DNA of 55,115 nt from contig JBHIAG010000002.1 in NCBI GenBank assembly GCA_046758465.1, forward strand, positions 1 to 55,115, in the 5' to 3' direction. The translations under genes were made by a program, and so were the position numbers. Shown one piece after another: positions 7,906-15,967 of this stretch. Position 1 is the first letter of the stretch. The number at the start of each line of letters is the position of its first letter. The DNA comes from JBHIAG01 sp046758465 (GTDB lineage Bacteria > Acidobacteriota > Terriglobia > Acidiferrales > 2-02-FULL-67-57). The notes beneath the pieces were generated by a model. The model searched no databases and was not told where the DNA came from. It saw only the letters and a list, made by a program, of their open reading frames with translations.

Positions 7906-8697
7906 ATGGACTTGGGTATTCGTGGCCGGGTTGCACTCATTGGCGCCTCGGGAAGGGGCCTGGGGCTGGCGACAGCGCAGCGCCTGGCGATGGAGGGCTG
8001 CGTCGTCGCTATCTGTGACAAGGAAGCGAGCGTGCTGAAACCCGCGCTGAAAAGCGTTCAAGCCGCTGGCAGCAACGTGAAAGCCAAAGCCTATCCGGTG
8101 GACTTGACCAAAACAGAAGAGATCGAGCAGTTGGTGGCTTCGGTCAAGAGCGATCTGGGGCCGGTCTCGATCTTGGTCACAAACTCCGGCGGGCCGCCGC
8201 CGGGCCCCTTCGATGCGGCGGCCGATGAGAAGTGGGTCTTTGCCTACTCCCTCACTTTTCTCAGCGCCGTCCGTCTCATCCGCGCCGTACTGCCCGACAT
8301 GAAGGCGCAGAAGTGGGGCCGCATCATCAACTTCACTTCACGGTCGCTCAAGGAGCCCATCCCCAACCTCATCATCTCCAATGCCGTGCGTCTGGCCGTG
8401 GGCGGGATGGCGAAGACGCTGGCCGGCGAGGTGGCGCAGTTCGGCATCACCGTCAACAACGTGTGTCCCGGCCCGACCACGACCGATCGGGCGATTGAGC
8501 TGGCGGGGGCGCGGGCGACCAAGAAAGGCATTAGCGTCGAGGAAGAACTCGCGCAGACCTCCAAGACAATACCGTTGGGGCGGCTGGCCCGGCCGGAAGA
8601 GCAGGCAGCCGCCGTCGCCTTCCTGGCGTCGGAGCCGGCCGGTTATATCACCGGCATTTCCCTCCTTGTAGACGGAGGGGCAGTGAAGGCGCTCTAG
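7906..8697 (+). CDS. SDR-family oxidoreductase lacking the usual catalytic Tyr
   Basis: 263 aa with the Rossmann start (GASGRGLGLATAQRLA), a substrate-loop NSGGPPPGPF, and the C-terminal FLASEPAGYITGISLLVDGG. The classical YxxxK is replaced by SNAVRLAVGGMAK, so the Lys is present but the Tyr is not. This is a recognised variant subgroup of FabG-like SDRs, so the gene is not obviously dead. A strong GAGGAGGA precedes the ATG. It is the third gene of the trio and probably a dehydrogenase for the pathway intermediate. Confidence 0.85.
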   Translation: MDLGIRGRVALIGASGRGLGLATAQRLAMEGCVVAICDKEASVLKPALKSVQAAGSNVKAKAYPVDLTKTEEIEQLVASVKSDLGPVSILVTNSGGPPPGPFDAAADEKWVFAYSLTFLSAVRLIRAVLPDMKAQKWGRIINFTSRSLKEPIPNLIISNAVRLAVGGMAKTLAGEVAQFGITVNNVCPGPTTTDRAIELAGARATKKGISVEEELAQTSKTIPLGRLARPEEQAAAVAFLASEPAGYITGISLLVDGGAVKAL

Positions 8698-8907
8698 GAA
8701 AGGAAAGACCACCTCTCCCGCGCCCGGAAAATGCGTCAATTTCGGCCTTTTTCAGCCTGCTTTTGAATTCCTGGTCTCGTCTGTATCTCCTTCAGGTGCA
8801 AGGGGTTAATGCGATGCCACAGGAGTTCGTTTTGCAGTTTTCCTTTTTTCGGATGAGCGAGCCTTGGCCTGCTCTTGCAGACCTGTGGGGGTGTGGTCCC
8901 ACCCCCC
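8698..8907 (+). other. Non-coding junction after the catabolic trio
   Basis: No gene seen. Pyrimidine-rich tracts (TTTTCCTTTTTTCGG near 8840) and a short GC palindrome (GGGGGTGTGGTCCCACCCCCC near 8886-8906) directly abut the ankyrin 3' fragment. Confidence 0.4.
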
Positions 8908-9027
8908 GAGGCGGGCGCGGATGTGAATGCGAAAGACAAGGATGGCAAGACAGCCTTGATGATGGCGACAAGGACGGGTCACACGACCGTCGTTCAACTG
9001 CTGAAGAAGGCCGGAGCGAAGGAATAA
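8908..9027 (+). pseudogene. Ankyrin-repeat protein, 3' fragment
   Basis: Forty codons encode EAGADVNAKDKDGKTALMMA, then TRTGHTTVVQLLKKAGAKE and a stop: one full ankyrin repeat plus the characteristic chain end. It has no start codon or upstream coding sequence. It could be the missing 3' end of the ankyrin gene at 5632 (the trio would then have been inserted between) or the remains of a second ankyrin gene. Confidence 0.7.
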
Positions 9028-9047
9028 CAACTGCCCCACCCCGCGTC

Positions 9048-9128
9048 CCCTTCCAATCCCTCCTCCTCCGCCTGAACTTCCCGGAGTAACCCCTTCGTGT
9101 TGACTTGCCTGCGGGTAGGACTTAGAGT
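9048..9128 (+). promoter_or_regulatory. Array repeat unit 6: complete unit
   Basis: The tail at 9048-9089 reads PFQSLLLRLNFPE-stop. Ten nt later come TTGACT (9100-9105), a 17-bp spacer and TAGAGT (9123-9128). It drives the cytochrome c gene. Confidence 0.85.
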
Positions 9129-9157
9129 GAACCAAGTTAGAAAACTAGAGGCGGGCC

Positions 9158-9571
9158 ATGCTAAGAAGAGTTTTTCTGTTGGGTCCGGTTCTGGTCGCCC
9201 TGTTAGTGGCGGGCCAGCTTTCTTCAGTCACGAACAGCCCGGATCAGATCGCTCGAGGGAAATACCTAGTGGAAGGTGTGGCGATGTGCCAGGACTGTCA
9301 TAGCCCACGCAACGAGAAAGGCGAGTTCGACCCTTCACTGTGGTTGCAGGGTGCGAGCCTCGAATGTGCCCCCCTGCTTCCGATGCCGTGGGCCGAACTT
9401 GCTACCCCTATTGCCGGCCTTCCCACGTTGAGCACTTCCGAGGCAGTGAAGCTAATGGAAACCGGCCTGATGCCAGACGGTAAACCGTTGCTACCGCCGA
9501 TGCCTCAGTACCGATTCACACGTGAAGATGCGGAGGCCGCCGTCGCTTACCTCAAGTCGCTAGAGAACTAG
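9158..9571 (+). CDS. Secreted c-type cytochrome
   Basis: 137 aa with a signal peptide (MLRRVFLLGPVLVALLVAGQ) followed by a single heme motif CQDCH near residue 47 and a distal Met candidate in MPQYRFT. It ends with the usual cytochrome c helix (FTREDAEAAVAYLKSL). It resembles small cytochromes attached to alcohol/aldehyde dehydrogenases, but no dehydrogenase is nearby, so its redox partner is unknown. It is the only gene between repeat units 6 and 7. Confidence 0.85.
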   Translation: MLRRVFLLGPVLVALLVAGQLSSVTNSPDQIARGKYLVEGVAMCQDCHSPRNEKGEFDPSLWLQGASLECAPLLPMPWAELATPIAGLPTLSTSEAVKLMETGLMPDGKPLLPPMPQYRFTREDAEAAVAYLKSLEN

Positions 9572-9649
9572 TTGCTCGGCTTACACTAGCAGGAGCGATT
9601 GTGCCTTGTAGAGAAAAGCGGCTGGGCGAAGTCCTTGGGTGCCTTCGCG

Positions 9650-9678
9650 TTGACTTGCCTGCGGGTGCGGCCTAAGCT
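9650..9678 (+). promoter_or_regulatory. Array repeat unit 7: promoter only
   Basis: TTGACT (9650-9655), 17-bp spacer starting TGCCTGCGGGTG, TAAGCT (9673-9678). No peptide tail precedes it; the -35 box is preceded by TTCGCG as in unit 8. Confidence 0.78.
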
Positions 9679-9711
9679 AATACGTCCGGCCAACATGGAA
9701 GGGAGAGCTCG

Positions 9712-9984
9712 ATGCTCCAGTTACAACGACTTTGTTGGCTGATGCTGGTGTTGGTGCTCTTTCCCGCGCTTGTGGAGGCACGGCAGGCTGCCCTGTCGGA
9801 GGACCCGCGCGTTGCGGGTGGACCTGGAAAGGTTAATTGTGTCGACCCTGGTCGCTCCTCCGAGTGTCAAGCCCGGGAAGCGCCGTCGCCGGCCATGCTC
9901 CTGCGTGGGTTTTTCCCGGCTTGGTACAAGCACTTAGCGCTACTGGGATTCGCTCCGAGTGCGGCAAGTGAGATGCAATGCTGA
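9712..9984 (+). CDS. Short secreted hypothetical, probably a gene remnant
   Basis: A 90-aa frame with a good ribosome site (GGGAGAG) and a clear signal peptide (LCWLMLVLVLFPALVEARQA). The mature part is low in recognisable structure and has unpaired Cys. It lies directly behind promoter unit 7, so it could be the 5' end of a secreted-protein gene whose body was replaced by the oxidoreductase gene that follows 42 nt later. Confidence 0.4.
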   Translation: MLQLQRLCWLMLVLVLFPALVEARQAALSEDPRVAGGPGKVNCVDPGRSSECQAREAPSPAMLLRGFFPAWYKHLALLGFAPSAASEMQC

Positions 9985-10026
9985 TGCAAGGAATGGTGTG
10001 ACCCGAACAGCCAGGAGGAGGTTGTT

Positions 10027-11385
10027 GTGAACACAGTCTTCGTAGTCGGCGCAGGTCCGGCCGGATTGTTCGCGGCGCAGAAAATCGCACGTGCCGGGCA
10101 TTCGGTGGTTATCTTCAACCAGGACATCAAGCCCGGCGGACTGGCTGAATACGGCATCTATCCGACCAAGGACAAGATGAAGAACGGGCTGCGGAAGCAG
10201 TTCGGAAAGATTCTGGCCATGCCCGAGGTAACTTACTTTGGCCACACGGCTGTCGGTGCGAACCGGGCTTTTTCGATTGCCGAGCTGCGCGAACTGAACC
10301 CGGCGGCGCTGGTGTTTGCGGTGGGCGCGCAGGGAACCAAGAGGCTGGGCCTGCCGGGCGAGGAGGCCGGCGGAGTGTACGCCTCCAAGGATTTCGTGTA
10401 CCACTACAACCAGCTGCCACCTTTCGCCGGGCAGGATTTCTCCACCGGAAAGCGCATCTGCATTATCGGGATGGGCAACGTAATGGTGGACGTAGCGCAC
10501 TGGTTACTGGTGGACGACCCCGAGCGCCAGGCAGAAGAAGTCACTGTGATCGCCCGGCGCGGGCCGTTCGAGGCCAAGTTCGACCAGAAGGAGTTTGCCT
10601 ACATAGAAGAGTTCCTTGACCGCCGTGCGCTGGAGGAAGAGCTACGGCGGGTGAAGGACCGTATAGCCAAGGTTGGGCAGGACATCGCCCAGGTGCCGGA
10701 CGCGAGTTTCCCCGCCCTCGCTAAGCCTTTCCGGGAGCCTCCCAGTCGCTGCCTGCGCTTTCGTTTCCTGACCTCGCCGACAGCCATTCATGCCGATGGT
10801 AGCGGGCGGATCGTGGGTTTGACAGTGACTGAAAACCTGTTGGTGCCGCGCAACGGCGGAACGAAAGCCCAGGCGACCGACCAAACTACAGAGCTCGAAT
10901 TCGACACCATGATTTTCGCTATCGGCGACGTTGCCGACCCCACCCTGGGCCTTCCTTACGAAAAGAACTCCTACGTGACCAACTCCGACACGGCCGATCC
11001 CGAGCGGGCCGGCTACGAGGTCTTCGACCCGCAAAGCGGGAAGCTACTGGACGGAACTTACGTGGTCGGCTGGGCGCGGAAGGCCAGCGAAGGCTTGGTA
11101 GGCGTTGCCCGCCGGGATGGAGAAACTGGCGCGACTCATATTCTGAACTACTTGGAGGGCGCGCCCCAAAAACCTGCTATCTCTCCGGGGGAGATTCGGC
11201 ACCGGCTCGACGGCAAGAACGTAGAGTGCATCACCAAGGGAGACCTGCCATACCTGACGCGAGCAGAGGAAAAGCAGGCGCAGGAGCGGGGCCTGCCTCG
11301 GTTCAAGTTCGGCGACGATACAGCTATGCTGGCCGCCATCAAGGAGGAAAAAACCAAGGGCGGCGTTCCCCGCGCTGCCGCCTGA
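10027..11385 (+). CDS. FprA/adrenodoxin-reductase-type ferredoxin--NADP+ reductase
   Basis: 452 aa starting at a GTG preceded by AGGAGG. The N-terminal FAD motif is VVGAGPAGLFAAQ; GGLAEYGIYPTKDKMK matches the conserved GGLxRYGxxPxK of the FprA family; the NADPH motif is IGMGNVMVDVAHWL; and the end motif GWARKASEGLVGVARRDGET corresponds to the family's GWxKRGPxGVIGTNRxD. It transfers electrons between NADPH and ferredoxin in the cytoplasm. No ferredoxin or P450 gene lies beside it. The C-terminal 50 residues are a Lys/Glu-rich extension. Confidence 0.82.
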   Translation: MNTVFVVGAGPAGLFAAQKIARAGHSVVIFNQDIKPGGLAEYGIYPTKDKMKNGLRKQFGKILAMPEVTYFGHTAVGANRAFSIAELRELNPAALVFAVGAQGTKRLGLPGEEAGGVYASKDFVYHYNQLPPFAGQDFSTGKRICIIGMGNVMVDVAHWLLVDDPERQAEEVTVIARRGPFEAKFDQKEFAYIEEFLDRRALEEELRRVKDRIAKVGQDIAQVPDASFPALAKPFREPPSRCLRFRFLTSPTAIHADGSGRIVGLTVTENLLVPRNGGTKAQATDQTTELEFDTMIFAIGDVADPTLGLPYEKNSYVTNSDTADPERAGYEVFDPQSGKLLDGTYVVGWARKASEGLVGVARRDGETGATHILNYLEGAPQKPAISPGEIRHRLDGKNVECITKGDLPYLTRAEEKQAQERGLPRFKFGDDTAMLAAIKEEKTKGGVPRAAA

Positions 11386-11535
11386 CTTTCCTCCTGCTGG
11401 ATGCGAAACTGCCCAGCGCAGGGGACACTTGTGTCGGGGGCTGCAACGGTTCTAGCCCTGTAGTTTCTCGTTTATACCCGTTTTGAACATAGGACTACTG
11501 CAATATTACTGCAGTCCTTTCGCACCTCCTTCGCG

Positions 11536-11564
11536 TTGACTTGCCTGCGGGGGCAGCTTACTCT
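11536..11564 (+). promoter_or_regulatory. Array repeat unit 8: promoter only
   Basis: TTGACT (11536-11541), 17-bp spacer beginning TGCCTGCGGG, TACTCT (11559-11564). It drives the toast-rack lipoprotein gene. A small imperfect hairpin (GGACT...AGTCC, 11492-11517) lies just upstream and may end the reductase transcript. Confidence 0.78.
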
Positions 11565-11594
11565 GCTTTCCAGAGTTCTCTGCTGAGGGTAGAG

Positions 11595-12311
11595 ATGAGA
11601 ATCACAAGAGTTCTCTCACTGGCTACGTTGACACTCCTTCTCTGTGGCTCCGCTTGTACACAGTTGGGTGAGTTGCAGGTTGAATCCCGCTCGATTGAGC
11701 TGGCAGATGCCGAGTCAGTTGTGGCCGAGATTAGGATGGGAGCCGGAGAGCTGAGGGTATCTGGGGGTGCCGCGCCACTGCTGGAAGCTGACTTCGCCTA
11801 TAACGTTGCCGACTGGAAGCCCGAAGTGGAGTACAGGGTAATGGGCGATCGCGGTCGGCTCACTGTTCGGCAGCCCAGCGTGACAGGGGGCACTTTAGGC
11901 GGTACCCGATATGAGTGGGACCTGCGTCTGAATGACGACGTTCTCATGGAGCTGAGCGTGGAACTAGGTGCTGGCCGTGCTGACCTCATCCTTGGTTCCC
12001 TCTCGCTGACCGATCTTGAAATCAAGACGGGAGCGGGCGATACCATTCTGGACTTGACCGGTGATTGGAAGACCGATTTACGCGCGCGAATCAGGGGTGG
12101 CGTGGGCCGAGCCACCGTACGGCTTCCCCGTGACGTGGGTGTGTGGGTCGATGCCAAGGCCGGAATAGGCGGCATCAATGCCACTGGCCTAAAGAGGGAC
12201 GGCAGCGCCTACGTCAACGATGCCTACGGAGAGTCAGATGTAACGCTCCGGATTGACATCAAAGGGGGTGTGGGGCAGATCAACTTGGAATTGGGTGCAG
12301 CGGTGCTGTAG
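11595..12311 (+). CDS. Toast-rack (DUF2154/DUF4097-like) lipoprotein
   Basis: About 238 aa. The signal peptide ends in a lipobox (LLLCGSAC), so the protein is probably anchored to a membrane. The rest is a repetitive beta-solenoid with regularly spaced glycine turns (IRMGAGELRVSGG, LSVELGAGRADLILG, IKTGAGDTILDL, IRGGVGRATVRLP, AKAGIGGINATG, IKGGVGQINLELG). This is typical of LiaF-like 'toast-rack' domains, which are often part of envelope-stress sensing. No kinase or regulator is adjacent. Confidence 0.75.
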   Translation: MRITRVLSLATLTLLLCGSACTQLGELQVESRSIELADAESVVAEIRMGAGELRVSGGAAPLLEADFAYNVADWKPEVEYRVMGDRGRLTVRQPSVTGGTLGGTRYEWDLRLNDDVLMELSVELGAGRADLILGSLSLTDLEIKTGAGDTILDLTGDWKTDLRARIRGGVGRATVRLPRDVGVWVDAKAGIGGINATGLKRDGSAYVNDAYGESDVTLRIDIKGGVGQINLELGAAVL

Positions 12312-12385
12312 AGGAAACTCAAAGATTCCAGCGCGGACCCAAGGAACTTACTTTTCGAGCCTTCATTCTTACCTTTTACGACTCT

Positions 12386-12442
12386 CGCTTCCAATCCCTC
12401 CTGGGCCGCATGAACTTCCCCGAGTAGGCTGTTCTCCACACT
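12386..12442 (+). repeat. Array repeat unit 9: tail with degraded promoter
   Basis: The tail at 12386-12427 reads RFQSLLGRMNFPE-stop. Nine nt later CACACT followed by TGCC (12437-12446) corresponds to TTGACTTGCC with the -35 box mutated; the -10 part is lost. Confidence 0.75.
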
Positions 12443-12498
12443 TGCCAAAAGAGTCTTCCCAGCGCACTCTATGTTGAGTTAGGCCTGTGAGATAGGAG

Positions 12499-12762
12499 AT
12501 GCCAGAGGTCAAACAACGCCAAGCTGGCTCGGTCATCGTGCTGGAGCTGAGTGGACGGCTTACCATGGGGGAGGGTTGTGCCTCTTTGGAGCGCAAGCTG
12601 AAGAGCCTAGCCGCAGATGGGCTCCTCTCCTTGCTGCTGGATTGCAGCCAGCTACAAACGATTGATAGTCAGGGTATTGAAGTTCTGTTGGGAGGCCTCC
12701 GGTCACACGAAACACGAGGCGGCAAGCTGAAGCTGTTCAAGGTCTCACCCAGAGTGCGCTAG
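12499..12762 (+). pseudogene. STAS-domain anti-sigma-factor antagonist, interrupted by in-frame TAG
   Basis: The frame encodes a STAS fold: VIVLELSGRLTMGEG, LLLDCSQLQTIDSQGIEVLLGGL (the Ser of IDSQG is where such proteins are phosphorylated), KLKLFKVSPRVR. After the TAG at 12760-12762 the same frame continues with VLEITRLLRLFEVYEDEETA and a short end to a stop at 12841-12843, which is the family's normal last helix. A single base change (for example CAG to TAG) therefore removes about 27 residues. An AGGAG touches the ATG directly, an unusually short spacing. The gene was probably a regulator of a sigma factor and is now likely inactive. Confidence 0.8.
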
Positions 12763-12851
12763 GTGCTGGAAATCACCCGTTTGCTCCGGCTTTTTGAAGT
12801 GTACGAGGATGAAGAGACTGCGCTAAAGAATTTCGCTTCCTAGGTGGGAAT

Positions 12852-12893
12852 TCCTCCAAGACGCTTCTCCGCCGCCTGAACTTCCCGGAGTAG
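12852..12893 (+). repeat. Array repeat unit 10: tail only
   Basis: Reads SSKTLLRRLNFPE-stop, ending 13 nt before the 3' end of the convergent nitrilase gene. The first four codons differ from the consensus RFQD. No promoter half is functional here: the region aligned with it is inside or at the nitrilase stop. Confidence 0.75.
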
Positions 12894-12906
12894 GTACGAC
12901 CCGTGC

Positions 12907-13734
12907 TCACTTCTGCGAGAACCATGTGGCGTAGAGCTCCGCGCGGCGGTCGCGCAGAAACAGACGCCGAGCGTGGGAGCGACGGACCTCGGACAGATCG
13001 AGGTCTGCATATAGGATGTGTTCTTCACCTTGAGGGGCGCGGCCCACAACAGCTCCGTCTGGCGCGCATACGAAGGACTCACCCGCAAAGGTGAGAAGTT
13101 CTTCCTGCCCAACCCGGTTACACAGAGCCACGAAATAACCATTTTGGAACGCGGCAACACGCATCTCGGCCTCGAAGAGTCCCTCGGGCCACTCGCCCAC
13201 AGCGCCGGCTTGCGGCACGACGACGACGTCAGCACCTCCCAGCGCTAGAGCTCGCATGTATTCGGGGTAGTGGCGGTCGTAGCAGATGGCCACGCCAAGC
13301 CGACCGACCTTCGTTTCGTAGACCGGCGTTCCCGTGTCCCCAGGCGTGTAGTAGCCCTGCTCGTGGAAGCAGCCGTAGTCCGTGATGTGGACCATGCGGG
13401 TCTTCCCGAGTAGCGTGCCATCGGCGTCGATAACCGGCGAGCAGCCGTAGGTACGATCGCCATCCCTCTCGAACAGGTTGAGCACCACCACTACCCCAAG
13501 CTCCTTGGCTTTGGCACAGAACGTCTCTGTAGTTAGCCCAGGGACCGGCTCGGCCTTCTTCAACACCTGTTGCTCTGCCCGCCGCTGGGGATAAAAGGGT
13601 TCGAAAGCGAGTTCGGCGTAGCAGCAGAGCTTTGCACCTGCGGCCGCCGCAGTTTCGAGCGTGTGAATGCCACGGTCGATGTTACCCGCTTTGTCGCCTG
13701 TTGCGCGTTGCTGTACGAGTGCAATGCGGATCAC
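12907..13734 (-). CDS. Carbon-nitrogen hydrolase (nitrilase superfamily)
   Basis: About 275 aa with the complete catalytic triad: Glu in CCYAELAFEPFY, Lys in LLGKTRMVHI, Cys in VAICYDRHYPEYMR. The CYDRHYPE form and the length fit N-carbamoylputrescine amidase or beta-ureidopropionase-like enzymes. The start is chosen at a GTG (VIRIALVQQR) with GGAG five nt before it; an ATG at 13767 is an alternative. It is the only minus-strand gene in the plus-strand half of the array and has its own non-repeat promoter. Confidence 0.85.
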   Translation of the reverse strand: MIRIALVQQRATGDKAGNIDRGIHTLETAAAAGAKLCCYAELAFEPFYPQRRAEQQVLKKAEPVPGLTTETFCAKAKELGVVVVLNLFERDGDRTYGCSPVIDADGTLLGKTRMVHITDYGCFHEQGYYTPGDTGTPVYETKVGRLGVAICYDRHYPEYMRALALGGADVVVVPQAGAVGEWPEGLFEAEMRVAAFQNGYFVALCNRVGQEELLTFAGESFVCAPDGAVVGRAPQGEEHILYADLDLSEVRRSHARRLFLRDRRAELYATWFSQK

Positions 13735-13779
13735 ACTTGACTCCGTCTCTCGTTTCTCTATGACCATGTGCGGGAACGT

Positions 13780-13808
13780 AGAGTATCCTTCCGTTCGCGG
13801 TCGGTCAA
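13780..13808 (-). promoter_or_regulatory. Promoter of nitrilase gene
   Basis: TTGACC (13803-13808), 17-bp spacer, TACTCT (13780-13785) on the minus strand. The spacer does not resemble the array repeat. It lies back to back with repeat unit 11. Confidence 0.6.
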
Positions 13809-13832
13809 TGTCCACCTCCTTGCGCCCTGCGC

Positions 13833-13912
13833 CTCCGCCTGGAGCGCATGCGCCGCATGAACTTCCCGGAATAGCCCACCGCGTTGACTTGCCTGTGGGT
13901 GGGGCGTAGGAT
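13833..13912 (+). promoter_or_regulatory. Array repeat unit 11: complete unit
   Basis: The tail at 13833-13874 reads LRLERMRRMNFPE-stop; nine nt later come TTGACT (13884-13889), spacer TGCCTGTGGGTGGGGCG and TAGGAT (13907-13912). It is followed by AAGGAGG and the ATG of the serine hydrolase gene. This is the closest copy to the consensus promoter. Confidence 0.88.
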
Positions 13913-13939
13913 GCTTCACCCAAAGGAGGGAATCTTTCC

Positions 13940-14305
13940 ATGAATTGTATTTGCGTTATCTGTCTGTCGGTTCTGCTAACCGCCGTGCCGGTTTTCTCGC
14001 AGGCCACTTCACTCGCGGAGGATCGGGAAGTAGCTTCATCCCTTCGCCTGCTGGAAGCTTGGATAGAAACCCAGATGGCCTACCGCGGATTGCCGGGACT
14101 CTCGATTGGAATTGTGCGGGACCAGGAGCTGATATGGTGTCGCGGGTTCGGTTTTGCTGACCTCGAGAAAAGGATCCCCGCCACACCGCAGACCAACTAT
14201 CGCATCGCCTCTATCTCGAAGCTTTTCACCGCCACCGCTATCCTCCAGCTCCGCGACGCGGGCAAGCTCCAGCTCGATGACCCCGTCGCCAAGCATCTGC
14301 CCTAG
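13940..14305 (+). pseudogene. Class C beta-lactamase-family serine hydrolase, N-terminal part before internal TAG
   Basis: A signal peptide (CICVICLSVLLTAVPVFSQA) is followed by the penicillin-binding fold start (GLPGLSIGIVRDQELIW) and the catalytic SxxK (IASISKLFTATAIL). It stops at TAG 14303-14305 in KHLP-stop-FKI, where homologues typically have Trp (TGG), so one base change explains the stop. The frame continues without other interruption to 15385. An AAGGAGG precedes the start. Confidence 0.85.
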
Positions 14306-15385
14306 TTCAAGATTCGCAACAACCACCCTGACGCTCCAGTCATTACCATCCGCCATCTGCTGACCCACACGTCGGGTCTGCCGCGCGAGTCAGCTTTCCC
14401 TTACTGGATGGATGCCAACTTTCCCACCCGCGAGGAGATCATCGAGAGTCTCCCCAAACAGCAAACCATTTACGCGCCCGAGACTCAGTTGAAGTATTCG
14501 AACCTGGCATTAGCGTTAGCCGGGGAGATTGTTCAAGCCGTTTCCGGTCAGCACTATGCCGGCTACATTCAGCAGCACATCCTTGGCCCACTCGATATGG
14601 CAAACACCAGTGCCCTGGTACGCGAAGAACACCGCAAGCGCTTGGCAACTCCTTACGGTCGTCGACTGCCCGACATGTCCCGGCCAGACCGGCCTTTCAT
14701 GGATACCAAGGCCATCACCCCGGCAGCCGGCCTCTCATCCAATGTCAAAGACCTCGCTCGTTTTGCTTCACTGCAATTCCGCGACGGTCCGGCTGGCGGC
14801 AAGCAGATACTCAAGGGTAGTACCTTGCGTGAAATGCACCGTGTCCACTGGCTCGCCCCCGGGTGGGAGATGGGCTGGGGGCTCGGATTCTCGGTGTGGA
14901 AGCGTGGAAGCCAGACGCTGTTTGGGCACGGTGGCTCTCTGGCAGGCTACCGAACTATCCTGCAAATGGATGGGAAAGAAAAGATTGCCGTCATAGTCAT
15001 GACCAACGCTGGCGACGGGAACCCTGGCCGGTATGCCAGCAAGGCGTGGGAATGGATAGCCCCGGCTCTAAAGCACGCCGCTGCCTCCTCCAAGGAATTG
15101 CCTCAACCCGATCCAGCGTGGCAACGTTACGTCGGCCGCTACCGCAATCCCTGGGGGGATTCACACGTCCTGATCTATAAGGGTGAATTGGTGATCATCA
15201 ATCCCGCCGCAGGGGATCCGCTGACTTCCATGATGAAATTGATACCCGTCGCCGAGCACACCTTTCGCATCGAGGGTAAGGTCCTCTATCAGGACCTCGG
15301 TGAGCTCGTAATCTTCGAACTCGGACCCGACGGCAAAGTCGTCCGCATGAGGGAGGGTGCCAACTACAGCGATCCCATTCCCTGA
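14306..15385 (+). pseudogene. Class C beta-lactamase-family serine hydrolase, C-terminal part after internal TAG
   Basis: Directly in frame after the TAG: ITIRHLLTHTSGLPRES, the second catalytic motif YSNLALALAGEIV (YxN), then FGHGGSLAGYRTI (HxG motif), and a C-terminal beta-domain (DPAWQRYVGRYRNPWG). With the upstream part this makes a complete protein of about 481 aa, the usual size for beta-lactamase-like esterases or D-aminopeptidases. An ATG at 14408 could restart translation but would lack the SxxK, so any product would be inactive. Readthrough of the TAG is the only way to a functional enzyme. Confidence 0.85.
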
Positions 15386-15396
15386 GCTCCCGCGCG

Positions 15397-15425
15397 TTGA
15401 CTTGGGTGGGGGTGCGGAATAGGAT
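15397..15425 (+). promoter_or_regulatory. Array repeat unit 12: promoter only
   Basis: TTGACT (15397-15402), spacer TGGGTGGGGGTGCGGAA, TAGGAT (15420-15425). Identical to unit 13 from GCG before the -35 box to GG after the -10 box, but without the peptide tail. The next ATG is about 150 nt away, leaving a long leader. Confidence 0.82.
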
Positions 15426-15573
15426 GGGGTGCAATTAGGGAGTTTGTCCAAGGGAGGTAGCTCTTGCCAACCTGCGGCTCCGTCCCCTTGCTTCCCCTTC
15501 TCCAACCCCAGCTTGAGCGGCCAGCAGAGAGGCAAGAGTGTCCCGAATTCTTAGAAAATAGGAGGTGACTACC

Positions 15574-15813
15574 ATGTGTTTCTTTTTCAGTTTGATCCCG
15601 GCTACGTTTTGGGCCGTAGTAGGGTATTTTGTGCTTTTCGCCTCTACTCGTGCAGAAGGGACTTTGCATAGGTTTGGTCGGGTCCTGGGAATTTGGGTTT
15701 TAGTTGTTGCCTTGTTTTTTCCAATTTGTGGCGCATATGTAACGTTGTCTGGAAAGTGCCCAATCGAAAAGATGATGCAACAATGGGAAATGCCAACCGA
15801 GAAACAACCTTAG
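15574..15813 (+). CDS. Small two-helix membrane protein
   Basis: About 79 aa with two hydrophobic helices (FFFSLIPATFWAVVGYFVLF and LGIWVLVVALFFPICGAYV) and a short polar tail. GGAGGT seven nt before the ATG fixes the start. Base composition is AT-richer than neighbouring genes, suggesting a separate origin. Function unknown; the next gene also encodes a small membrane protein. Confidence 0.65.
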   Translation: MCFFFSLIPATFWAVVGYFVLFASTRAEGTLHRFGRVLGIWVLVVALFFPICGAYVTLSGKCPIEKMMQQWEMPTEKQP

Positions 15814-15967
15814 TGGAAGCTGATATGGAAAGTAGCTTGCTGGGAGCAATCCCCGCGTCAGCGGGGGATGAAAAGGGATAGGTCTTTATTGGTTTTTCCG
15901 AGTGACCTTCATTGCTTAAGCCAACGAGTCAGCAGTCCGGAAGAGCCACAAAGATGGGGAGGTCCTA

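Noticed and set aside
11492..11517. Strong terminator after the reductase gene
   Set aside because: The hairpin is imperfect (GGACT...AGTCC with a shifted inner repeat) and lacks a T run, so it is mentioned only as a weak structure.
12499..15385. Amber (TAG) recoded as a sense codon throughout the organism
   Set aside because: Several intact genes here (the aldolase, SDR, cytochrome c, toast-rack and SHOCT genes) end at TAG with no conserved sequence after it, so TAG is a normal stop.
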